NCBI GenBank assembly: GCA_020072815.1
Contig: JAIQGE010000025.1
Span: 1-50,748, forward strand
Direction of reading: 5' to 3'
From: Terriglobia bacterium
GTDB taxonomy: Bacteria > Acidobacteriota > Terriglobia > Terriglobales > Acidobacteriaceae
Length of the DNA stretch: 50,748 nucleotides
Of this stretch, positions 9,268-17,608 are shown in pieces. The position numbers and the translations under genes were made by a program. The stretch's first letter is position 1. Every line of letters starts with the position of its first letter. The notes under the pieces were generated by a model. That model made no database searches. It saw only the letters and a program-made list of their open reading frames with translations, and had not been told where the DNA came from.

Positions 9268-9358
9268 CGAGCAGTTAGCAATTGGCAACTAGCAATTAGC
9301 CGACACAACCCGGCCACCTGGTCTTGGCTAACTGCCATTTGCCAATTGCTAATTGCCT
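9268..9358. repeat. AATTGGCAACTAGCAATTAGC word-repeat block, inverted pair
   Basis: AGCAGTTAGCAATTGGCAAC is followed about 45 bases later by the reverse-complement type CTGCCATTTGCCAATTGC. The gap between the PspC-domain gene and the TPR gene consists almost wholly of this structure. Confidence 0.75.
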
Positions 9359-9397
9359 ACTCTCGATAAGAGATACGGAGACGTAGCCCCCAAAGTT

Positions 9398-10621
9398 TCA
9401 CCGTCCTTTGTACGGTTTATCCAGATATTTACGCGCTGCGCCAGCTTCTTCGCTGGACGAATCCAATGCGATGGCCGCACGATACTGGGTTTGGGCTTCC
9501 TGGCGCTTGGCCTGCAAATCCGCCACCTCGCCCCATCCCAGCAGGGCCTTCTGGCGATAGCCAGTGTCGCCTCCGGCAGAAGCCGCCCTCCGATACGCCT
9601 CCAGAGCTTCCGGCAGCTGGCCCAGGGCGCGCAGCGTTTCGCCCAGCGAGTAGTCCGCCAGTTCCAGGTGGGCATTCGGATATCCACCTTGTTTACAATC
9701 GTTTATGAGCTTGCGAAGCTTGGATAATGCTTCCGGATTGCGGCCCAGATCGCGCAGCAGATTGTCCTCTTCCAAGGCAAAAAGAAAGTTGCGCGGATGA
9801 TCGCGGGTGAGCGACCGCACCACCTCCAGCGAGTCCTGCAAGCGGTCTTCCCTGCGGAGGAACAGAGACAGTGCGACGCGCGCGTCACTGCTGGTTTCGC
9901 CCCCGGCATTGGCAGCTTCGGCCAGCATCTCCAGGCCTTTTTTCCTGTCGCCACGGATGCCGGCGACTCCCGCCATGGCTCGAACCGGCAAAGAAAGGCT
10001 GCCGACCACGAAGTTGTGCGCTCCCACCACGGTCTTGGCGTCGCTATAACTGGGTCTCATCCGGAGGACTTCCTCGTGGTCATGGCGCGCGGACAAGGCA
10101 TAGCGCAGGGCGGAAAACCAGGAGTGCTCCACGATGACCAGGTAGGTGGCGCGCATCCCTTCGGTGACGCCCCGGTTGTAGAGGGCCTCTACGTCCTTAG
10201 GGTTCGATCTAAGGCGCTTCTCTGAGGCCTCCATGCACCGGTCTGCCAGGTCCATGAGTTGCTTTTTGGTGGCGGCGTCCACCGGAACCTGTTTACTAGT
10301 TACAAAACCCTGCTTGGCGTAAAGCCGGGTGTCCAGGGCGTTGTATTTGTGCAACTGCTGGAAAAGAACGGCTTCCAGAAGGTGGTTCATGGCTTTGGCA
10401 TCGTCAGAACGGGCTTCCAGGGCCTGTTTGAAATCGCGGATCGCCTGGTCGTACTCCAGGCTGTAGAAATGTTCAAAGCCGCTTCTGGTCAAAGCGTCAT
10501 AGTCGGGCTTTGGGGCCTGAACCAGTCCCAAGGCAGGGGTTACTCTTAAGACAGTAACCACAAACAGCAGCAACCCTAGGTTACCAAGGGCTCTCAGAAG
10601 GGGGGAACGGTAAGGTCTCAT
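9398..10621 (-). CDS. Exported TPR-repeat protein
   Basis: A 407-aa protein with an N-terminal signal sequence or anchor (residues about 8-32, LLRALGNLGLLLFVVTVLRV). A tetratricopeptide solenoid follows. Repeats are visible near residues 45-75 (YDALTRSGFEHFYSLEYDQA), 140-165, and 290-400 (repeated A-x-L-x-Y/W-G-x patterns such as LGETLRALGQLPEALEAYRR). It probably acts as a periplasmic scaffold or chaperone for protein-protein contacts. No catalytic domain is seen. It is divergent from the small HTH gene at 10726. Confidence 0.88.
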   Translation of the reverse strand: MRPYRSPLLRALGNLGLLLFVVTVLRVTPALGLVQAPKPDYDALTRSGFEHFYSLEYDQAIRDFKQALEARSDDAKAMNHLLEAVLFQQLHKYNALDTRLYAKQGFVTSKQVPVDAATKKQLMDLADRCMEASEKRLRSNPKDVEALYNRGVTEGMRATYLVIVEHSWFSALRYALSARHDHEEVLRMRPSYSDAKTVVGAHNFVVGSLSLPVRAMAGVAGIRGDRKKGLEMLAEAANAGGETSSDARVALSLFLRREDRLQDSLEVVRSLTRDHPRNFLFALEEDNLLRDLGRNPEALSKLRKLINDCKQGGYPNAHLELADYSLGETLRALGQLPEALEAYRRAASAGGDTGYRQKALLGWGEVADLQAKRQEAQTQYRAAIALDSSSEEAGAARKYLDKPYKGR

Positions 10622-10725
10622 GTGGGAGGCTATCGGGAAGTTTACCTGATTTCTCGATCGGGGCTGAAGAGGTAAAAGATTGGCTTAGCTCCCCCGCATT
10701 CCTCAAAACGGGGATACGGAGAACC

Positions 10726-10956
10726 ATGACCAGACCGCTCAATCCGATGAAAGAGTTTTATACCGAAGCGGAGGCCGCCAGCTTCCTGCGCATCACTGTC
10801 TCTGAATTGCACGGCCTGCTTGACGAGCATATTTTCAACGACGGCAACCCCCGCCCAGAGGACATTAGCTTCTCTGACGCTGACCTGGTATTGCTCGGAT
10901 TCTGGAGCAAGGCCAAGGAGAATCCCAAGGTCATCCGCATGCCAATTCGGTACTAA
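10726..10956 (+). CDS. Small helix-turn-helix (excisionase/MerR-like) protein
   Basis: A 76-aa protein. EFYTEAEAASFLRITVSELH forms the start of a winged HTH like those in excisionases and MerR-type DNA-binding domains ('yt.eEAA.fLgis...l..l'). The C-terminal part, SFSDADLVLLGFWSKAKENP, does not look like a typical wing. A ribosome binding site (GGAG) lies five bases before the ATG. It stands alone, divergent from the TPR gene. It could be a DNA-binding regulator, but the domain is degenerate and may have become a protein-interaction module. Confidence 0.7.
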   Translation: MTRPLNPMKEFYTEAEAASFLRITVSELHGLLDEHIFNDGNPRPEDISFSDADLVLLGFWSKAKENPKVIRMPIRY

Positions 10957-11115
10957 GTGACGCTGCCAGAAGCTTTTACAACGTAATTCTTTCCCTAGTT
11001 CTCTCCCGCGTCCGCAGTGTGCATGGTAAGTCATTTATTATCAAATATTTGCACTGGCCGTTCTTTGGCAAGTGGAATGCCTCTTGCTTAATCTGAGCAA
11101 GCAGGTTTCCGTTTA

Positions 11116-11550
11116 ATGTCACACACGGCGTCCAACATCGAAGAACGGCAGGAGTTCTGGAAGCCGGTCATTCCCCCGCGGCCGGAAACAGAGCACGCGC
11201 CGGACGTTGCCGCCGACGCTTGCGCAAATTGCAGCGCGGAGCTGGTCGCCGACGCCCGGTTCTGCCACGCCTGCGGCGCAGCGCGAAACTGGACTCCAGC
11301 AGAATCCGCCGAGCCCCCGGCCCATCCCTGGTATGACCTGATCTGGTTGCGCGACGCCCTGGGACAAACCACGGCCTCGCTGGTGGCTCTCATCCTAGGA
11401 TCTGCCTGCGTCATCGCCGCATTGTTTACCGGCATCTTCTTTACCGCCACCACCTTGCTCGATTGGCAGGCCGTACAGCTGTGGCGCATTGAGTGGCTCC
11501 TGGCGGCTGTTGCGTTGTTCGTTGCAGGAATTCTGTTGCAGAAGAAATAG
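11116..11550 (+). CDS. Zinc-ribbon membrane protein
   Basis: A 144-aa protein with an N-terminal zinc ribbon (CANCSAEL...CHACGAAR, residues about 36-60). Two hydrophobic segments follow, at about 92-116 (ALILGSACVIAALFTGIFFT) and 122-141 (LLAAVALFVAGILL). The ribbon would face the cytoplasm if the first helix runs outward. No function can be given. It ends 15 bases before a clear intrinsic terminator. Confidence 0.75.
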   Translation: MSHTASNIEERQEFWKPVIPPRPETEHAPDVAADACANCSAELVADARFCHACGAARNWTPAESAEPPAHPWYDLIWLRDALGQTTASLVALILGSACVIAALFTGIFFTATTLLDWQAVQLWRIEWLLAAVALFVAGILLQKK

Positions 11551-11565
11551 CTTCTCCCTCGAAAG

Positions 11566-11597
11566 AAAAAGGCGGCCGCGCATGGGGCCGCTTTTTT
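11566..11597 (+). terminator. Intrinsic terminator after the zinc-ribbon gene
   Basis: A GCGGCC/GGCCGC stem with loop GCGCATGG is preceded by five A and followed by six T. The A and T tracts extend the stem. It lies 16-47 bases past the stop codon. Confidence 0.85.
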
Positions 11598-11627
11598 ATT
11601 GATATTCTGAAGATCCACCGCAATTCC

Positions 11628-11868
11628 CCATTGCCAAGATTGCCAAGATTGCCAAAAATCGCCGGGATTTGAAAAGCCAGAAAACCCAACACCTTGAAAC
11701 ACGGAGGAAAGGAGGAAACAGAGGGAATAAAAAAGAATGTCGGGGCTGGACTGAATGCAAAGCCTCCGCTTCCTCCGTTCCTCTGCGTTTCAAAGATTTT
11801 GGGTTTCAGTTGTGTTTTGGCTTCCAATTCCTGCGATTTTTGGCAATCCTGGCATTTTTGGCAATCTA
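11628..11868. repeat. Long imperfect inverted repeat between convergent genes
   Basis: The outer arms GATTGCCAAAAATCGC (11647-11662) and GCGATTTTTGGCAATC (11833-11848) are exact reverse complements. Inner sub-arms also pair imperfectly: CCTTGAAACACGGAGGAAAG from about 11692, against CCTCCGTTCCTCTGCGTTTC from about 11773. The whole 240-base gap between the zinc-ribbon gene and thiD is thus one long palindrome-like element. Half copies occur at 4004-4041 and 16728-16776. Confidence 0.75.
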
Positions 11869-12687
11869 GATAATCGGTCCCACGCCTTTGCCCACGGCCG
11901 GCGGGTGTCGCAGCGCGGACTCCACGTAGCGTTTGGCCGCTCGGGCGGCGTCCACGAGCGGCTTGCCCAGGGCAAGATTACAGGCCAGTGAAGTCGCAAA
12001 GGCGCAGCCTGTGCCGTGCGTGGACGAACCGGCGATCTTCGCGCCTGAGATGAAAGTCGGGTGTGTGCCTGGCTCCGGGCTGACCAGGTCCACGGGAGGA
12101 TCGAGATGGCCTCCGGTGATGATGACGTGGCGCGCGCCCAATTGATGCAGCCGCAGCGCCGCAGCCGCCATCTCGTCCGCGTTACTCACGGTGAGGCGCG
12201 TGAGTAGCGAGGCCTCGGCGATGTTGGGAGTAATCACCGTGGCCATCGCCAGCAAACGGTTTTGCAAAACCAGCAGTCCTTCTTTGGAGATCAAATCCAT
12301 GCCGGAGGACGACTTGAGGATGGGGTCAAGCACCACGTGGCGCATCCGGTGGCGCTTCAGGAATCCCGCCACCGCCCTGGCTGCTTCCGCCGATCCCAGC
12401 ATGCCGATTTTCACCGCCGCAATGTTCAGGTCCGTGGCCAGTTCATCCAAGGTTTCCGTGATCACCCGGCCTTCCACGGGTTCCACGCGGACAACGCCGC
12501 GCGTGGACTGCACGGTCAACGCGGTAATGCAGCTTACGCCGTAGCACTTGTGCGCGGCCATGGTCTTGATGTCCGCGGTGATTCCGGCGCCGGATGAAGG
12601 ATCAAACCCGGCAATCGAAAGGACAATGGGCCGGGCTTTGGACACAGGCTGCTTGGATTCGCTCGGCTTGGCTTTGCGGACCATCAT
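11866..12687 (-). CDS. thiD: Bifunctional hydroxymethylpyrimidine kinase / phosphomethylpyrimidine kinase
   Basis: Phosphorylates HMP to HMP-P and then HMP-PP for thiamine diphosphate synthesis. It has the ribokinase-like fold. Key motifs are the N-terminal VLSIAGFDPSSGAGITADIK (substrate and glycine loop), TALTVQSTRGV, the DPILKSSSG region, and the C-terminal anion hole with catalytic Asp/Cys (GSSTHGTGCAFATSLACNLA). The ATG at 12687 (MMVRKAKP) is chosen because upstream codons add only a basic, non-conserved extension. No TPP riboswitch is apparent upstream. The gene is isolated from other thi genes. Confidence 0.94.
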   Translation of the reverse strand: MMVRKAKPSESKQPVSKARPIVLSIAGFDPSSGAGITADIKTMAAHKCYGVSCITALTVQSTRGVVRVEPVEGRVITETLDELATDLNIAAVKIGMLGSAEAARAVAGFLKRHRMRHVVLDPILKSSSGMDLISKEGLLVLQNRLLAMATVITPNIAEASLLTRLTVSNADEMAAAALRLHQLGARHVIITGGHLDPPVDLVSPEPGTHPTFISGAKIAGSSTHGTGCAFATSLACNLALGKPLVDAARAAKRYVESALRHPPAVGKGVGPII

Positions 12688-12834
12688 TTGGACTCTTCGG
12701 TTTCTTGGGGATTTCGTTGCACGCGATTCGCAACGACGACTGCGCTTCAAGGTGTATTGTACAAACCGCGTATTCAGCAAACAAAATTAGAGACCATTTT
12801 GTCCTCCACAATCTCAACTCGACGGCGGGGGACC

Positions 12835-13695
12835 TTGAACCTGCCTCGCTTGAATAGCGTGGACTGGATGTACCTGGTTTATCTGCTGGCGATGGCGTTG
12901 CTCGCCGTGCTCCGGCGCCCTCCGGGGGCGGCCGCTCTGATCTTGCTGGCACACGGGCTGATCGCCACCGCCATCGTCGGGCTGGCAGCTTGGCGCGAGC
13001 GCTCCGCGGTGGTCCGCTTTCTGCATGACTGGTATCCGCTGGCGATGTTCATCTTTTCCTTCGAAGAAGTGGCTCGTTTCGCGCTCTCCATCTCGCCCCA
13101 CTGGCACAACGACGTCTTAGTCCGCATGGAAGAGAGCGTGTTCGGCGTCTCTCCAAATGAGTGGATCGGACGCTTTCGTTCGCCCTGGCTCTCGGAAGTC
13201 CTGGACGCCGGCTATTTTTCTTATTACCCGATGTTCCCCGTGGCCGGTGGCTTGCTTTATGCCCGCAAGGACAAAACCCTGTTTCGCGAGCTGATGCTGA
13301 CATCTGTTGTGATGTATGGAATGGCGTTTCTGGTCTACCTTTTGTTCCCCACGCAGTCGCCTCTGCATGCGGCAAACTCGGCAAGCGCGGCTATCAAGGG
13401 CGGCGCATTTACCTGGCTGGTTGGTCTGGTGCAACGTCATGCGGGCGTACATGGCAACGCTTTCCCCAGCAGCCACGTGGCCCTGGCGGTCCTCTGTGTG
13501 GTATTTGCCTGGCGTCACGCGCGCAAAGCTGGACTGGCCCTGCTTCCCTTTCTGGTCCTCATTAGCGTCAGTTCCATATATGACGGCTACCACTACCTCA
13601 GCGACGTGGTCGCGGGAATTCTGGTGGCGCTAACGGCGCTGGGGCTGGCGCGTCTAATGAGCCGTCGGCTTGCAAACCTTTTCTCAGACATTTAG
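12835..13695 (+). CDS. PAP2-superfamily membrane phosphatase/transferase
   Basis: A multi-spanning membrane protein of about 286 aa with six or so hydrophobic segments. The second and third PAP2 motifs are FPSSHVALAVLCVVFAWRHA (near the PSGH motif) and SIYDGYHYLSDVVAGI. The histidines of both are present. The motif-3 arginine usual in lipid phosphatases is replaced in SSIYDG, which resembles the Aur1/inositol-phosphoceramide synthase-like (PAP2_3) branch. It probably removes or transfers a phosphate headgroup of a lipid in the inner membrane. The start is uncertain: a TTG at 12835 after GGGGGACC and the ATG at 12868 are the best choices. The open frame runs upstream to 12688 but there overlaps the thiD promoter region. 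Confidence 0.8.
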   Translation: MNLPRLNSVDWMYLVYLLAMALLAVLRRPPGAAALILLAHGLIATAIVGLAAWRERSAVVRFLHDWYPLAMFIFSFEEVARFALSISPHWHNDVLVRMEESVFGVSPNEWIGRFRSPWLSEVLDAGYFSYYPMFPVAGGLLYARKDKTLFRELMLTSVVMYGMAFLVYLLFPTQSPLHAANSASAAIKGGAFTWLVGLVQRHAGVHGNAFPSSHVALAVLCVVFAWRHARKAGLALLPFLVLISVSSIYDGYHYLSDVVAGILVALTALGLARLMSRRLANLFSDI

Positions 13696-13731
13696 GTTGA
13701 TCTGTACCATCCCCACTCCCTGGAGGGACTC

Positions 13732-15150
13732 ATGAGGTCTTCCCGCCTGTTATTTTTCGTTTTGCTGATGTTTGTTGTAACGGTCTCGAATGCCCAGACC
13801 GGGCCCAAAGCGGCGCCCGCAGCACACGATGCCAGCGGGGGCTTCACCGTCCCTGTGGATTATTACAAATTGCCCAACGGCATGCGCGTAGTTCTCTCGC
13901 CGGACCACACGGCGCCTACCATTGTCGTGGCCGTTTACTACCGCATTGGCTTCAGGGTTGAGCCCCGCGACCGCACCGGCTTCGCCCACTTGTTCGAGCA
14001 CATGATGTTCCAGGGATCGCAGAACCTGGGCAAAATGGAGTTCATCAAGCTGGTGCAGAAGAATGGCGGCATCCTGAACGGCTCCACGCGCTTCGACTTC
14101 ACCAACTATTTTGAAGTGCTGCCTTCCAACAAACTGGAGACCGCGCTTTGGGCGGAGGCGGACCGCATGCGCGGCCTGAACATCACGGAAGAGAACCTCA
14201 AGAACCAGCAAGGCGTGGTCGGCAATGAAGTCAAGGTAAACGTGCTGAACCGTCCTTACGGCGGCTTCCCCTGGGTGGACATGCCGCAGTACGCCAATAC
14301 CAACTGGTACAACGCGCACAACTTCTATGGCGACTTGAAAGACATTGAAGCCGCAAAACTGGAAGACGTGGACGCGTTCTTCAAGACCTATTACGTGCCC
14401 AGCAACGCCGCGCTGGCGGTGGTCGGCGACTTTGAGCCGGCACAAGCCAAGGAGTGGATCAAGAAATACTTCGCCGGCATCCCTTCACCGCCGCAGCCCA
14501 AGCTTCCGGACATCGCGGAGCCTCGGCAGGAAACCGAGAAACACGCCAGTAAACCGGACACCCAGGCCAAACGGCCGGCCATCGCGTTCGCTTACCACAT
14601 GCCGGACCGCAACACGCCGGAGTATTACGCCATGGGCATCCTGAATGAAATGCTGCTGCAAGGCGATGACAGCCTGCTCTACCAGGAACTGGTCAAGAAG
14701 CAGAAGCTTACCGCCAACGTGAACGGCGGCATCAACCTGCTGGGCAGCATGTACAACTACAACGGCCCCATGCTGTGGACAGCCGCGCTGTTCTATGACA
14801 ACAACGTAAAGCCGGAGACCATCATGTCCGCCGTGGATTCCGTGGTTGAGCCGCTGCGCTCCAAGCCGGTGGACGCCGCCGCGCTGGACCGGGCACTGGT
14901 CAAGCTGCGCTCCGGGCTCTACAACACTTTGGGATCGAGCAACGGATTTGGTCTGGCGGACCTGCTATGCAGCTTCGCGCTGTTTGACGATAATCCAGCC
15001 CGCGTAAATTCCATTGAATCTGAATTTCGCAAAGTGACTCCGGCCCTGCTGCAAAAGACCGCGCAGGAATATCTGCGGCCCGGCAACCGCACCGTGCTGG
15101 TGGTTGAACCCAAGGCCGCTGCTCCGGACGTACCAAGGCCGGCAAACTAA
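13732..15150 (+). CDS. Exported M16 zinc metallopeptidase, active subunit
   Basis: A 472-aa protein with a signal peptide (RLLFFVLLMFVVTVSNAQ, residues 5-22). The inverzincin motif HxxEH appears as HLFEHMMF at about residue 88, with the more distal Glu expected in NQQGVVGNEVKVNV. The C-terminal non-catalytic M16 domain follows. GGAGGG seven bases upstream fixes the ATG. It is followed 36 bases later by a second M16 gene that lacks the zinc motif, so the two should form an active/inactive heterodimer in the periplasm, as known for bacterial M16B pairs. It likely degrades or processes peptides. Confidence 0.93.
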   Translation: MRSSRLLFFVLLMFVVTVSNAQTGPKAAPAAHDASGGFTVPVDYYKLPNGMRVVLSPDHTAPTIVVAVYYRIGFRVEPRDRTGFAHLFEHMMFQGSQNLGKMEFIKLVQKNGGILNGSTRFDFTNYFEVLPSNKLETALWAEADRMRGLNITEENLKNQQGVVGNEVKVNVLNRPYGGFPWVDMPQYANTNWYNAHNFYGDLKDIEAAKLEDVDAFFKTYYVPSNAALAVVGDFEPAQAKEWIKKYFAGIPSPPQPKLPDIAEPRQETEKHASKPDTQAKRPAIAFAYHMPDRNTPEYYAMGILNEMLLQGDDSLLYQELVKKQKLTANVNGGINLLGSMYNYNGPMLWTAALFYDNNVKPETIMSAVDSVVEPLRSKPVDAAALDRALVKLRSGLYNTLGSSNGFGLADLLCSFALFDDNPARVNSIESEFRKVTPALLQKTAQEYLRPGNRTVLVVEPKAAAPDVPRPAN

Positions 15151-15186
15151 TTCCAGGAGCCAATTCCAAGCCACATGGAGAGAAAT

Positions 15187-16602
15187 ATGAAGAAGATATT
15201 GAAACTGATCGCACTGTCAGGCTTGGCCCTGGTCTTGAGTCTGGCTGGGCTGGCCCAGGAAAAAGCTGCGGCCCCGCCGCAAAAGCAGACTCCTCCTGCG
15301 GGAGGACCGCCGAAAGCCTTTACTGTTCCGCAGAAGCAAACTTTCACCTTGCCCAACGGGCTGCAAGTCACCATGGTGCCTTACGGAACGTTGCCCAAAG
15401 TGGCCATCCTGGCCACCGTCCGCGCCGGCAGCTTGAATGAGGCCGCTGACCAAGTCTGGCTCTCTGACTTCACCGGACGCCTCATCAAAGAAGGCGGCAC
15501 CAAGTCGCGCAGCGCGGAGCAGGTGGCTCAGGAGTCCGCATCTATGGGCGGCTCCATTAACATCGGCACCGGCTATGACCAAACGCAGGTCTTCGCCGAC
15601 GTGCTCTCGGAATTCGGCCCGAAAATGGTCGGTTTGCTGGCGGACGTGATCCAGCACCCGCTTCTTCCCGAATCTGAGTTCCCTCGTCTTAAGCAGGACG
15701 CGTTGCGCCGGCTGGCGATCACCAAGTCGCAGTCGCAGCCCCTGGCCAGTGAGCACTTCATGAAGGCCCTCTATCCCGACCATCCTTACGGCCGCTCATT
15801 TCCCACCGAGGAGATAATCGGCAAACTCACCGTGGCGGACGCCCAGAAGTTCTACAAGGACAACTTTGGCGCCGCCCGCACGCACGTCTACGTCGCCGGC
15901 AAGTTTGATGCCGCGGCCATGAAGAAGGCCATCACCGATTCATTCTCTGCCTGGGCCAAAGGGCCGGACCCGATGATCAACATTCCCAAGCCGGTTGCCA
16001 AGCGAACGCTGGAAGTCGTAGATCGCCCCAACGCCGCTCAATCCACGGTGTACGTTGGCTTACCGACGATTGACCCCAGCAACCCTGACTATATCGCGCT
16101 GCAAGTCACCAACGCGATTCTAGGCGGCTCGTTCGGCTCGCGCATTACCTCCAACATCCGCGAGCAGAAGGGATACACGTACTCTCCCTTCAGCACTGTA
16201 TCCACGCGTTATCGTGACGCTTACTGGGCGGAGTTTGCCGACGTCACCACCGCGGTCACCGGTCCATCTTTGAAGGAAATCTTCTTTGAGATTGACCGCC
16301 TGCAGAAGGAACCTCCGTCCCCCGACGAGTTGAAAGGCATTCAGGACTATATGGGCGGAATCTTTGTTCTGCAAAACTCCAGCCGCCTGGGCATCATCGG
16401 CCAATTGGTATTCATTGACCTGCACAACCTGGGCGATAAATATCTGGAAACGTACGTCCAGAAGGTCTTTGCCGTCACCACCCAGCAAGTGCAACAGATG
16501 ACCCAGAAATATTTGACGCCGGACAAAATGACCATTGTGGTGGTAGGCGACAAGAGCAAAATCACCGAACAACTTGCGCCTTATCAACCCAGCGGCCAGT
16601 GA
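15187..16602 (+). CDS. Exported M16 peptidase homologue, catalytically inactive subunit
   Basis: A 471-aa protein with a signal peptide (KKILKLIALSGLALVLSLAG). The M16 fold is recognisable (FTLPNGLQVTMVPYGTLPKV; ILGGSFGSRITSNIREQKGY). Where HxxEH should stand the sequence reads LSDFTGRLIKEGG, so zinc-binding residues are missing. The R/Y pair of the C-terminal domain (R...GYTYSPFS) used for substrate binding in such partners is kept. The ATG at 15187 has GGAG five bases upstream; the one at 15175 has none. It is cotranscribed with the active subunit upstream and is followed by a strong terminator. Confidence 0.92.
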   Translation: MKKILKLIALSGLALVLSLAGLAQEKAAAPPQKQTPPAGGPPKAFTVPQKQTFTLPNGLQVTMVPYGTLPKVAILATVRAGSLNEAADQVWLSDFTGRLIKEGGTKSRSAEQVAQESASMGGSINIGTGYDQTQVFADVLSEFGPKMVGLLADVIQHPLLPESEFPRLKQDALRRLAITKSQSQPLASEHFMKALYPDHPYGRSFPTEEIIGKLTVADAQKFYKDNFGAARTHVYVAGKFDAAAMKKAITDSFSAWAKGPDPMINIPKPVAKRTLEVVDRPNAAQSTVYVGLPTIDPSNPDYIALQVTNAILGGSFGSRITSNIREQKGYTYSPFSTVSTRYRDAYWAEFADVTTAVTGPSLKEIFFEIDRLQKEPPSPDELKGIQDYMGGIFVLQNSSRLGIIGQLVFIDLHNLGDKYLETYVQKVFAVTTQQVQQMTQKYLTPDKMTIVVVGDKSKITEQLAPYQPSGQ

Positions 16603-16630
16603 GCGGCGAGGGTTAGCATCTTTCGCGATT

Positions 16631-16660
16631 GCGGGGTCCTTCAGGATCCCGCACTTTTTT
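16631..16660 (+). terminator. Intrinsic terminator after the M16 pair
   Basis: GCGGGGTCC pairs with GGATCCCGC (one G-U pair) around a TTCA loop, then A, C and six T. It begins 28 bases after the stop. Confidence 0.9.
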
Positions 16661-16727
16661 CTGCGTGGACTTAGCTTCGCGGTGTTCTGGTCAGCGTCGT
16701 GATGGAGTGGATCAACCCCATCCTCAG

Positions 16728-16776
16728 CTCCTCCGCTTCCTCCTTTCCTCCGTGTTTCAAAGGTTCTGGGTTTCGC
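16728..16776. repeat. Half copy of the 11.6-kb inverted repeat
   Basis: CCTCCGCTTCCTCCTTTCCT continuing into CGTGTTTCAAAGGTTCTGGG closely matches one inner arm of the element at 11628-11868. It lies in the gap before rlmB. Confidence 0.65.
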
Positions 16777-16832
16777 TGACGACCGTCCGCAATCGCGCAA
16801 CTTGCTCTTCCGTCTCAACAGGATTTATAAGC

Positions 16833-16861
16833 TAATGGCTAACGGCTAAGTGCTAACGGCT
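16833..16861. repeat. GGCTAACGGCTAAGTGCTAA word repeat
   Basis: Four near-identical 7-base words (TAATGGC, TAACGGC, TAAGTGC, TAACGGC) abut the rlmB start. A second block of the same words lies at 47739-47762. Confidence 0.75.
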
Positions 16862-16867
16862 GCTCTC

Positions 16868-17596
16868 ATGCAAATCATTTTCGGCATTCACGCGGTGGAA
16901 GAAGCGCTGTCAGCGCGCGGACGAGGCTTTGAATACGTGGCGGTGGCGCCTGGCCGCGACGACGCACGCATCCAGAAGATCACGCAGCTATGCCGCAGCG
17001 CGGGCGTTCCGGTCCGCACCTTGCCGCGCGACCAGCTCACGCGGCTGGCCAAAGTAGCCAGTCACCAGGGCGTAGTGGCCGTCACGGCGGAAAAGCGCTA
17101 CAACGACATTGAAGACCTGCTGGCCCACAAGCGCGGCCAGTATGCATTTCTGCTGGTGCTGGACGGCATTGAAGACCCGCACAATCTGGGAGCGATCATC
17201 CGCACGGCGGAAGGCGCCGGCGCCGACGGCGTCGTGTTACCGGAGCGCCGCGCAGTCGGCGTAACGGCTACCGTCGTCAAGGCGTCTTCTGGCGCCACCG
17301 AGTATCTGCCCATCGCCAAGGTCACCAACATTGGACGCGCCGTGGAAGAACTGAAAGAGCGCAACATCTGGACCGTTGGCCTGGACGAGCGCGGAGACAA
17401 ACTCTACGACCAACTTGACTACAAAATGGACTGCGCGCTGGTCCTGGGCGCCGAAGGCCACGGCCTGCACGAGCAGGTGCGCAAGAAGTGCGACTTTTTG
17501 GTTTCCATCCCGATGCTGGGAAAAGTGCCGTCGCTCAACGTCTCGGTGGCGGCAGCCGTGGTGATGTATGAAGTCGCGCGGCAGCGGCGGAAGTGA
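16868..17596 (+). CDS. rlmB: SpoU/TrmH-family 2'-O-ribose RNA methyltransferase (RlmB-like)
   Basis: A 242-aa SPOUT-class enzyme that transfers methyl from SAM to a ribose 2'-OH. The best match is RlmB, acting on G2251 of 23S rRNA. The N-terminal substrate-binding domain begins FGIHAVEEALSARG, the typical 'G.haV.eaL' start. Three SPOUT motifs are visible: LDGIEDPHNLGAIIRTAEGA, the LVLGAEGHGL loop and SIPMLGKVPSLNVSVAAAVV. The ATG at 16868 places this N-terminus correctly. The target assignment is by family; a tRNA-modifying relative cannot be ruled out. Confidence 0.93.
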   Translation: MQIIFGIHAVEEALSARGRGFEYVAVAPGRDDARIQKITQLCRSAGVPVRTLPRDQLTRLAKVASHQGVVAVTAEKRYNDIEDLLAHKRGQYAFLLVLDGIEDPHNLGAIIRTAEGAGADGVVLPERRAVGVTATVVKASSGATEYLPIAKVTNIGRAVEELKERNIWTVGLDERGDKLYDQLDYKMDCALVLGAEGHGLHEQVRKKCDFLVSIPMLGKVPSLNVSVAAAVVMYEVARQRRK

Positions 17597-17608
17597 ACGC
17601 GCCACAGT

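Noticed and set aside
7434-9278. A 614-codon open frame opposite aroA and its neighbour
   Set aside because: It is the antisense shadow of the high-GC aroA gene and has no recognisable domain; aroA itself is certain.
12688-12834. Upstream extension of the PAP2 protein
   Set aside because: These codons give a basic, non-conserved segment overlapping the start region of the divergent thiD gene; family members start near the first membrane helix.
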